Source: a virus. Taken from it: a stretch of DNA of 30,906 nt. How positions within the stretch are numbered: the stretch's first letter is position 1; each line of letters opens with the position of its first letter. The stretch is taken from IMG/VR virus record IMGVR_UViG_3300009433_000029, positions 1 to 30,906 of that record. One strand, written 5' to 3'. The translations under genes were made by a program, and so were the position numbers. A model generated the notes under the pieces. It did not search any database. It had not been told where the DNA came from and saw only the letters and a list, made by a program, of their open reading frames with translations. Shown piece after piece: positions 17,940 through 24,900 of the stretch.

Positions 17940-19386
17940 TTTAGGAATACACGGGTCTCATAATGCAGCAATAGCTCTATCTTATGGAGGAGACATTCTT
18001 GAGGTAATAGAATTAGAAAGATGGGTGCAAATAAAAAATGCAGCATTTTTTTATTACCATCCCATACTTAACCCTATTGAAGTTTTAAATGAAATATTAG
18101 ATTACTTTGAATTAAAACACGGGGCAAAAGAATATGATTATGCTATGACAAACTCTTGGCCTCAAGAACACAATAAAGATTTAAGAGCTGCTAATGTATT
18201 GTATGTTCCACATCATGAAGCACACGCTTGTAATGTAATGTATCATTCAGAGGCTAAGGAATCTTTAATTGTTTCTTTTGATGGAGGTTCTGATAATGGT
18301 CATTTTAATATATATTTAGGTGAGAAAGGACAACATCCTCAACTTATACATCAATCAGAAAAAGATTTATGTGTTCCTTACGCTGCTTTAGGGCATTATA
18401 TGGGGGACATAACAAGAGAAAGGGATTGGTGGTTTGGTAATTTAACTTATGCCGGTAAAGCTATGGGGCTATCATCATATGGAAAAAGAGATGATGAAAT
18501 GTTTGGTTATGTAACTCGTTTATATGATATGAGTAACAGCAACGAGATAGATAAAGCTCATAAAAATTGGTCAGAAATGTTTTGTGGTTGTCATCAAAAA
18601 GATGAAAAATCTAAAGACCTTGCCTATGCTAATCAGTATATGTTTGAAAAAAAGTTTGCAGATATTGCATTGCCTTTTATATTTAAATATCCAGATAGAG
18701 AAATACAGTTTGCTGGCGGCGGCGCTATGAATATATTAAACAATACCACATATAAAGCTTTTGTTTCTCCTAACTCAGATGATAGAGGTATAGCATTAGG
18801 GTGTTTATTAAGTTTAATTAAACCTTCTGAGCCTGTAGACAGCACTTACTTAGGCTCTGAACCATACGATGATATACCTGAAGGTAAAGATATAAGTGTA
18901 GGCGAAGTGTCTCAAATGTTATTACAGGGTAAAATAATAGGATTAATACAAGGACGAGCAGAACACGGTGCTAGAGCTTTAGGAAATCGCTCTATACTTT
19001 GCACACCCAAACAAGGAGTAAAAGAAAGATTAAACTCAGAGGTAAAAAATAGAGAGTGGTTTAGACCTTATGCCGGAGTGTGTAGAGAAGAAGATGCCCG
19101 TCAATATTTTAAGTCTTATGGCAGGCACAGGTGGATGACTCACAATGTAAAAGTAAAAGATAGTCGGTTTCCTGGAATAACTCATGTAGATAAAACTTGT
19201 AGGCTTCAAACAGTTACTGAAAAACAAAATAAATTTATATATGATTTGCTAGAGTATCACCCTGTATTATTAAATACCTCTTTTAATATTCAAGGCAAAC
19301 CAATATTAAACACTTATAAAGAAGCTATGTGGATGAAAGAAAACACAGGAGTAGATGAAGTAATAACCGATAAATATATATTATAA
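17926..19386 (+). CDS. NodU/TobZ-family O-carbamoyltransferase
   Basis: 486 residues from the ATG at 17926; the longer in-frame opening (17842) lies in the previous gene. These enzymes transfer a carbamoyl group from carbamoyl phosphate, via carbamoyl-adenylate, to a sugar hydroxyl. The Kae1-like N-domain shows LGIHGSHNAAIAL (6-18), the metal-binding HHEAH (96-100), SFDGGSDNGH (117-126), GKAMGLSSYG (177-186), AGGGAMN (263-269) and PNSDDRGIALG (282-292). The YrdC-like C-domain shows GRAEHGARALGNRSI (343-357), WFRPYAG (378-384) and LNTSFN (449-454). All key family motifs look intact and the length is only slightly under the usual 520-600. In this operon the natural acceptor is the sugar added by the preceding glycosyltransferase; alternatives are lipopolysaccharide or capsule sugar, or hydroxymethylated DNA. 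Confidence 0.9.
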   Translation: MAKFNLGIHGSHNAAIALSYGGDILEVIELERWVQIKNAAFFYYHPILNPIEVLNEILDYFELKHGAKEYDYAMTNSWPQEHNKDLRAANVLYVPHHEAHACNVMYHSEAKESLIVSFDGGSDNGHFNIYLGEKGQHPQLIHQSEKDLCVPYAALGHYMGDITRERDWWFGNLTYAGKAMGLSSYGKRDDEMFGYVTRLYDMSNSNEIDKAHKNWSEMFCGCHQKDEKSKDLAYANQYMFEKKFADIALPFIFKYPDREIQFAGGGAMNILNNTTYKAFVSPNSDDRGIALGCLLSLIKPSEPVDSTYLGSEPYDDIPEGKDISVGEVSQMLLQGKIIGLIQGRAEHGARALGNRSILCTPKQGVKERLNSEVKNREWFRPYAGVCREEDARQYFKSYGRHRWMTHNVKVKDSRFPGITHVDKTCRLQTVTEKQNKFIYDLLEYHPVLLNTSFNIQGKPILNTYKEAMWMKENTGVDEVITDKYIL

Positions 19387-19928
19387 TGTTAAAAAAAATA
19401 AAATTAGATTATGATTGGAGTTATTTTTTACCTCCAATGCAAGATTATTCAGTTCATAAAGGAACTTGTTTGGCGCATCAGCTTGATGAGCTAACAGACA
19501 TACACGAAGAGTATGGGCTAGGAGAAACGTATACTAAAGATAATACTGTAATTCAGCAGCTATGGTACACAGACAAACAGGTAGATTTTAAAGACTTAGG
19601 AAAACAAACTGGAATGGAAGTAATTACTATCTCTAGTATATTACAGCCTCCAGGAAATACAATTGCTTTACATAGAGATACTTTTTTTCAAATAAACAAA
19701 AGGTTTCCTGATGACAAGAGAACAAAGGTAAGGGCTAATATATATCTTGAGCCTTGGAAAGTTGGACATATGTTACAGTACAAATCTGAAGAAGATAATA
19801 TTTGGAAAACATCCGATAATTGGAACGCTGGAGATGGCTATATATGGGATTCTAAACCGCTTCATTTATCAGCAAATGCAGGTATGAAAGACAAGTATAC
19901 TCTTCAGATATCAGGCTTCTTGCTCTAA
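19386..19928 (+). CDS. Second 2OG/Fe(II) dioxygenase-like protein
   Basis: 180 residues; its ATG shares a base with the previous stop (TAATG), so translation is coupled. Core motif: LQPPGNTIALHRDTF gives His96-x-Asp98, a beta-strand pair follows (VRANIYLEPWKVGHML), and WDSKPLHLSANAG gives the distal His160, with Lys170 exactly ten residues later as the probable 2-oxoglutarate carboxylate ligand. It is quite different in sequence from the dioxygenase at 16286 and is closer in layout to aspartyl/asparaginyl-hydroxylase-like and small phage 2OG enzymes. The substrate is unknown: a protein side chain or the sugar made by the neighbours are both possible. It is the last gene of the cassette; a promoter for the following tail gene lies 15 bases beyond its stop. 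Confidence 0.72.
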   Translation: MLKKIKLDYDWSYFLPPMQDYSVHKGTCLAHQLDELTDIHEEYGLGETYTKDNTVIQQLWYTDKQVDFKDLGKQTGMEVITISSILQPPGNTIALHRDTFFQINKRFPDDKRTKVRANIYLEPWKVGHMLQYKSEEDNIWKTSDNWNAGDGYIWDSKPLHLSANAGMKDKYTLQISGFLL

Positions 19929-19942
19929 AAGATGCAAGCAAT

Positions 19943-19958
19943 TAAATTTGTAAATTTG
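19943..19958 (+). promoter_or_regulatory. Tandemly duplicated -7 element before tail gene
   Basis: Two adjacent copies of TAAATTTG (19943-19950 and 19951-19958), both exact TAnnTTTG matches, in the 47-base gap before the ATG at 19976. A TTG at 19920-19922 lies 20 bases before the first copy and could be its -33 box. It would uncouple this tail gene from the enzyme cassette. Confidence 0.6.
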
Positions 19959-19975
19959 TAGTTAAATAAATCCGT

Positions 19976-21808
19976 ATGGCTTTTTATTATGAATTTACTC
20001 GCTGTGATGATTCTAGCATAAAAAATGATTGGACGTTTCCAGGGAATCCTCAGCTAAACATTTTTGATGTATATTCTATATATGGATATTGTTGGCAAGT
20101 AACAGCTTTAAGAAATAGCGGACAACAAGTAGTGTCCAGTGCCTACTATGGGTTAAATGGTTGTTCTCAATGTACAGCCCCTACACCCGCACCATCGGCT
20201 ACGCCTCCTACTTCTTATTTATGGCAATTTAATCAAGTTCAAGGAAATGGTAGTTTTGTAAAACCTACCTCTTGTACTAATTGTCCAGTAACTGTATATT
20301 CTGATGTAAATAGTTATAGCAATGTGGTATGCGGTACACAGCACTTTTGGTTAGATGCAAGTCTTACTACTCCATTTATAGGAAGCAATCAGTTTTATAT
20401 AGCTACTCCTGGCAGTACTCCTGCTACAGGAACAGGAATGCTTTTAATTGAAAATAACGGCACAGTAACAAACAAATACGACTGCAATGGAGCTAATATA
20501 TGTTTTGGTCCAGCGCCTAGTCCAGTGCCTACAGCTCCATCCCCTAGTCCAGTGCCTACAGCTCCAGTACCTTCTCCTGTACCAGCACCTGTAGGTCCAA
20601 GCCAACCTGAATATTGTTTACAATCTACAAATGCGGTAACTATAGAAAATATTGGAGGAGTAAATAAATATGTATTTGGAGGTAATTATGGCTTATATGG
20701 TAGTGGAACAGGAATTTTTGTTTTTACAAGCGTTCCGTCTTCACATCCTATAGCTTTTCAAAATTATGGTAAAACATCTACAATAGATTATGAAGGTCAA
20801 TTTAGTGTAGGAACTAAAACTGGACAAGACGGAAACACCTATGAATATTTTTATGGAGATGTAACGCTTACGGTTACCGGAGCTTACGGTGTTATTGGTT
20901 ATGAGTGTTATTATCATGGATACATGGGTGGACAAAACAATTTAATGTATGATAATGTTATTTGCCCAAACTTACAGCCGCCAATTATACCACCTCAAGG
21001 AGACCCTTCACTTCAATACACTTTAACTTATAGTGACACAGCAAAAGGCTGGCCTTCGTTTTATTCTTACTTCCCAGATTGGATGATAGGAATGAATAAT
21101 TACTTTTATTCTTTTAAAGGAGGTAACTTATTTAGACACAATACCAATGAATTAAGAAACAATTATTATAATGTTCAGTATAATTCAACATTAACAAGTG
21201 TGTTTAATGATATGCCATTAGAAAATAAATTATTTAAAACTATAAATTTAGAATCAGATAAGGCTTGGTCTGTAACCTTAGATAGTGACATACAAACTGA
21301 TGCAAGCATAGATTATACATGGTTTGAAAAGAAAGAAGGGGCGTGGTTTGCTTTTGTAAGAAACAATGGAACACTTCCAGCTCAGACAAAAGAATACCCT
21401 ATGCGCTCAGTAAATGGTATAGGCAGAAGCACTTCGGTAAGTGTAGTAGGAACGAGCACTATAATTAATTTTGCAACAGACCCTTTAATAGCTATTGGCA
21501 GCGACCTTAGTGTTGGCGACATTATATACTTTGCGCCTCCTCCATATAGCGCAGTAGAAATGGCTGGTCAAGTAACGGCAATAAACATAGACTTACAAAA
21601 CAATACCAACAACATTGTTATTGATAATTCTATAACTGGAGCAGTAGCTATATCCCTACAGGATGGGTTTATAATGTACATTAAGAATCAGCAAGCTGAA
21701 TCAAATGGAGTATTAGGACATTACTGCTTGTTTACAATAACAAATACAGATAGCACAGCTACTGAGTTATTCGCAGTAGAGTCCGAAGTAATGAAAAGCT
21801 ATCCCTAA
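19976..21808 (+). CDS. Tail protein with Pro-linked modules and a cupredoxin-like domain
   Basis: 610 residues. Order: small module 1-66 ending CSQC; short Pro linker 67-79; module about 80-177 (FWLDASLTTPFIGSNQFY, cf. FYTDAALTTIFQGGNNYF in the hub protein); Pro linker about 178-210; cupredoxin-like beta domain about 211-331; conserved-looking virion domain from about 345 (GWPSFYSYFPDWMIGMNNYF, then FKGGNLFRHN) and a beta region to the end. The cupredoxin call rests on His257 in SSHPIAFQNYG and on Cys311, His314 and Met317 in YECYYHGYMGG, the type-1 copper ligand spacing of amicyanin (Cys-x2-His-x2-Met). The C-terminal domain probably anchors the protein to the tail and the N-terminal chain is exposed. 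A receptor-binding or tail-fibre role is inferred. It has its own promoter element. Confidence 0.8.
   Translation: MAFYYEFTRCDDSSIKNDWTFPGNPQLNIFDVYSIYGYCWQVTALRNSGQQVVSSAYYGLNGCSQCTAPTPAPSATPPTSYLWQFNQVQGNGSFVKPTSCTNCPVTVYSDVNSYSNVVCGTQHFWLDASLTTPFIGSNQFYIATPGSTPATGTGMLLIENNGTVTNKYDCNGANICFGPAPSPVPTAPSPSPVPTAPVPSPVPAPVGPSQPEYCLQSTNAVTIENIGGVNKYVFGGNYGLYGSGTGIFVFTSVPSSHPIAFQNYGKTSTIDYEGQFSVGTKTGQDGNTYEYFYGDVTLTVTGAYGVIGYECYYHGYMGGQNNLMYDNVICPNLQPPIIPPQGDPSLQYTLTYSDTAKGWPSFYSYFPDWMIGMNNYFYSFKGGNLFRHNTNELRNNYYNVQYNSTLTSVFNDMPLENKLFKTINLESDKAWSVTLDSDIQTDASIDYTWFEKKEGAWFAFVRNNGTLPAQTKEYPMRSVNGIGRSTSVSVVGTSTIINFATDPLIAIGSDLSVGDIIYFAPPPYSAVEMAGQVTAINIDLQNNTNNIVIDNSITGAVAISLQDGFIMYIKNQQAESNGVLGHYCLFTITNTDSTATELFAVESEVMKSYP
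20516..20566 (+). repeat. 24-base direct repeat in Pro-linker
   Basis: A 24-base sequence at 20516-20539 recurs exactly at 20543-20566, offset by 27 bases (9 codons), coding PSPVPTAP. The first 23 bases match 15935-15957 in the other Pro-rich gene with a single difference, so the two genes share linker DNA. Confidence 0.9.
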
Positions 21809-21814
21809 AATTAG

Positions 21815-21822
21815 TATCTTTG
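21815..21822 (+). promoter_or_regulatory. Bacteroidetes-type -7 element before GNAT-like gene
   Basis: TATCTTTG, exact TAnnTTTG match. The start codon (21830) is only 7 bases after the element, so transcription would begin at or next to the ATG: a leaderless or near-leaderless mRNA. No clear -33 TTTG is seen. Confidence 0.6.
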
Positions 21823-21829
21823 TAGGTGA

Positions 21830-22240
21830 ATGAAATTAAATATTAGACCACTTGAAGAGTCTGACTATGAGCAGATTTTAGTAGGTTGGTGGAAAGATTG
21901 GAAATGGGAAGCGCCTGTTAAAGATTTTTTACCAGATGAAGGTAAAGGTGGTTTAATAGTTTATGATGAAAAAATACCTGTTTGTGCAGGATTTATATAT
22001 ATGACAAATTCAAAAGTAGCTTGGGTAGATTGGATTATTTCTAACAAAAATTATACTGATAGGGCTAACAGGAAGGCTGCTTTAGCTTTGTTAATTGACG
22101 CTCTTACTAGAGTAGCGCAAAGCGCAGGAAATAAATTTACATACGCCCTTATAAAACACGATGGTCTTATTAAAACATATGAAGAGCTGGGTTATATTCA
22201 AGGAGATAGTTACAATAAAGAAATGATAAAAGTATTATAG
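21830..22240 (+). CDS. GNAT-like acetyltransferase-fold protein
   Basis: 136 residues. The layout fits a small GNAT fold: N-terminal beta strand and helix (NIRPLEESDYEQILVGWWK), a central strand pair (GGLIVYDEKIPVCAGFIYM, then SKVAWVDWIISN), a loop and helix where the acetyl-CoA pyrophosphate is normally held (DRANRKAALALLIDALTRV, about 77-95) and a last helix-strand with YEELGYI, the common GNAT ending. The canonical Q/R-x-x-G-x-G/A loop is degenerate, so catalysis is uncertain. Similar small proteins recur in virion modules of marine Bacteroidetes phages. The substrate is unknown; given the location it may act on a virion or host protein, or have a structural role. One base separates it from the next gene. 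Confidence 0.65.
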   Translation: MKLNIRPLEESDYEQILVGWWKDWKWEAPVKDFLPDEGKGGLIVYDEKIPVCAGFIYMTNSKVAWVDWIISNKNYTDRANRKAALALLIDALTRVAQSAGNKFTYALIKHDGLIKTYEELGYIQGDSYNKEMIKVL

Positions 22241-22241
22241 T

Positions 22242-22991
22242 ATGGCAGCATTTACTACAATTGCCACTGCGGCAGCTTTAACAGCAACAGTAGCTAAAAC
22301 TGGAGCTTCATTTGCACAAGCAAGTAAGCAAAAAAAGATGCAACAAAAAGCTGAAAGAGAGGCTGACAAAGCTTTAGCTGAAGCAAGAAAAGAATTAGAT
22401 AAAAATTTTTATGAAGGCCTGTCTATTCAAAAAGAACCTTATGAATTAGCAAGAGAAGCTATGTTATCTTCAGGACAACAGGCTTTACAAGCAGGTGTTG
22501 AAGGAGAAACAAGAGGAGCTGCCGCTACAGCTGGTAGAGTTCAAATGGCTCAACAAGCAAGTCAGCGTAATTTAGCTGGAGCTATGGGACAACAAATGAT
22601 GAATTTAGAAAAACTAGCAGCAGAAGAAAACTCAAAATTAGCAGGAGAAAAATTTGACTTAAATATGTTGGAACAAAAAGGCGCACAGCTTGCCGCTAGA
22701 GATGCCGAACAAAGGAGGCAACTGGCCACTAAACAAGCGATGGAAGGGGTCGGTAGTATAATACAGCAAGGAGCTTCTTTAGCTCCTTTATTTGGAAGTG
22801 CTCCTGATACATTTGACCCTACTAAAGCTTCGTTTGAAGAAACTCAAATGACATTTAATCCTACTTTAGATTCAATGCAAACTACGTTAGATTCAGCTGG
22901 AAGAATAAGTCCAGGAGTAAGAATGCCAACTGTTAATTATGGACTAGAGTCTGTAGGAATGCAACCTTTTCAAGTAAACCCATTCAATTAA
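22242..22991 (+). CDS. Probable internal virion (ejection/cargo) protein, Ala/Gln-rich
   Basis: 249 residues. An Ala/Thr-rich, weakly hydrophobic N-terminus (MAAFTTIATAAALTATVAK) is followed by a charged helical section (about 28-60: KQKKMQQKAEREADKALAEA) and an Ala/Gln/Met-rich helical centre (MAQQASQRNLAGAMGQQMMN), then a polar C-terminus with little secondary structure. This pattern, and position before larger internal proteins, recalls T7 gp14-like and crAss-like cargo proteins that are packed in the capsid or tail and ejected to form a channel across the cell envelope. No catalytic motif is seen. The assignment is by composition and position only. The next gene starts one base after its stop. 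Confidence 0.6.
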   Translation: MAAFTTIATAAALTATVAKTGASFAQASKQKKMQQKAEREADKALAEARKELDKNFYEGLSIQKEPYELAREAMLSSGQQALQAGVEGETRGAAATAGRVQMAQQASQRNLAGAMGQQMMNLEKLAAEENSKLAGEKFDLNMLEQKGAQLAARDAEQRRQLATKQAMEGVGSIIQQGASLAPLFGSAPDTFDPTKASFEETQMTFNPTLDSMQTTLDSAGRISPGVRMPTVNYGLESVGMQPFQVNPFN

Positions 22992-22992
22992 T

Positions 22993-24894
22993 ATGGCAAC
23001 TTATGTAAATTATGCTGAACGTAATGCGGCTGACCAGGTAGACTGGTCTGCAATTGGTTCATCAATTAGCAAGACCCTTTTGGATGAAAGGGATAGAAGA
23101 GAAAAGGCTAAAAAAGATATAGCTGACGCTTCAAATGCTGATGCAGAAACATTAGCTAATGCTCCAATGGGGCAGTCAAAAGGTATAAACGATTTTACTT
23201 TAGAATTTGCTAATAATGCGGAGCAATTTAGACTGATGCAAAACCGAATGCTTGAAAGCGGCCGCATGAAGCTTAAAGATTATAACATAGGTAGGGCTAA
23301 TTTAATGTCTGGTACTCAACAGCTTTTTAATTTATCTAAAGAGTATAATGCTGTCTACGATGAAAAAATGAAGCGGATGCAAGATAAAGAATCTCAAGCT
23401 TTTGAAACCTGGGCAATGGGGAATATAGAGGGGTATTCTAACTTTAACAATTCAGGTGGATTTATAGACCCTACTAACGGGAAAGTAGCAGTAGCTAAAA
23501 AAATTAAAAAAACTTTATCTGACGGTACAATAGTTTATGAAATAAGCAAAAGCCCTAACGACTTTAAGTCTGTTAATGAACTTCGTAATATTATAAATGT
23601 AAAATATAATAGGTTTAAAGTAGCGGAAAATTTACAATCAGAGGTTGATAAAATGGGGGAGTATGTAAAAGTACTTATGGAAGATGGAGTTAAAACTTTA
23701 GAAGATGCTAAAGAAAATCCAGAGTATAAAAAAATAAGAAACGAATATATAAACTCTATTATTGAAACAAATCCTGACGATGTCATGTCGATACTTACTA
23801 ACCACCTAGGAGTAGTTGTTGATGAGGAAGGAAAACCTGGTGACGCTTTTGAGTTTACCTATGACGCTGACGAAGCAGCCACTTCAGAGAAGTGGATATT
23901 GATGAAAAAAAATGAACAAACTGATAGATTTGAGGCAGACTTTAGCACGGCAAATGGAAAGAAGCAAAAAGAAATGGCTCGTAAAGCTTTACAGTCTAAG
24001 TTTGATTCAATGGTAGATGTAAAAGAAACGGCTAGACAAGAATTTGCCCCTCAAAGACCTACATCTACTGATAAAACATATGCTAGAACATTGAGAAAAA
24101 ATGCAGATTTGGCAAGAGATATTACAGACGTACTTACTAATCCAAATACTCAAGATGTACAAGCGGGACTTGGTATTTTAAGGGAATACGGATTAAATAT
24201 AAGAGGTTCAGCTAAAACACCAACAGGTTTAAATTTTGAAGTATATAATAAAAATACTAAAAAATATGAAGACGTTCCTGTTATAATAGACAAACAAGAT
24301 GTTCGAGGAAGTGTTGAAAGAGTTCTTCAAAAATTATTAGGTAGAGATGTAGATGTAAATGAAGTAATGAATCAATTACCAGACAACTTTTTTGAAGGTA
24401 AGAATATAACAGACATAGAAGCCCTGTTTGCTCCAGAAGAAGTTGTGGAAATTAAAGAAATTGATTCTAGGAAAAACGTAATGATGGACCCTCTTAACGA
24501 AAACTTGTCAGAGCCTAAACCAGTTACTGTAGATTCTCAAATTAAAAAATTAGAAGATGGAACAATTGATGAACAAGAAGAAGTTACGACCGTATTGTCT
24601 GAAGTTTTAAAACAACAAGGGATTGATGATGTAGATGTTCAATTTACAACCTCAAAAACTGGACAGGGCAGAAGAGGAAGACAGGTTACAACCGTAGATA
24701 TAAATTCTAAATATTTTGAGCAACCTTATAAAGTTCTTTTAAGTGATTTTGAAAATGAAATAAGAACAATCATACAAGATATAACTAACAAAAGAAAATC
24801 ACAGATGACTTTCGGAGGTGAGCCCACGGTTCAAGGAAATGAATCAGCTCCTCAAACAGGAAATGTAGATGCATTTGGAAACCCCATTCAATAA
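22993..24894 (+). CDS. Large probable virion protein of unknown function
   Basis: 633 residues, soluble, charged and mostly helical. The N-terminal half (NYAERNAADQVDWSAIGSSI; then FANNAEQFRLMQNRMLESG) resembles proteins that follow the small Ala/Gln-rich gene in other Bacteroidetes podovirus genomes, as I recall, but I know no function. The middle has an FTYDADEAATSEKW segment and long Lys/Glu helices; the last 120 residues are acidic and then Gly/Asn/Gln-rich. No membrane span, nuclease or lysozyme motif is seen. Between an ejection-type protein and a giant polyvalent protein, it is most likely another capsid-internal or cargo protein. Six bases separate its stop from the next start. Confidence 0.65.
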   Translation: MATYVNYAERNAADQVDWSAIGSSISKTLLDERDRREKAKKDIADASNADAETLANAPMGQSKGINDFTLEFANNAEQFRLMQNRMLESGRMKLKDYNIGRANLMSGTQQLFNLSKEYNAVYDEKMKRMQDKESQAFETWAMGNIEGYSNFNNSGGFIDPTNGKVAVAKKIKKTLSDGTIVYEISKSPNDFKSVNELRNIINVKYNRFKVAENLQSEVDKMGEYVKVLMEDGVKTLEDAKENPEYKKIRNEYINSIIETNPDDVMSILTNHLGVVVDEEGKPGDAFEFTYDADEAATSEKWILMKKNEQTDRFEADFSTANGKKQKEMARKALQSKFDSMVDVKETARQEFAPQRPTSTDKTYARTLRKNADLARDITDVLTNPNTQDVQAGLGILREYGLNIRGSAKTPTGLNFEVYNKNTKKYEDVPVIIDKQDVRGSVERVLQKLLGRDVDVNEVMNQLPDNFFEGKNITDIEALFAPEEVVEIKEIDSRKNVMMDPLNENLSEPKPVTVDSQIKKLEDGTIDEQEEVTTVLSEVLKQQGIDDVDVQFTTSKTGQGRRGRQVTTVDINSKYFEQPYKVLLSDFENEIRTIIQDITNKRKSQMTFGGEPTVQGNESAPQTGNVDAFGNPIQ

Positions 24895-24900
24895 AAAACA

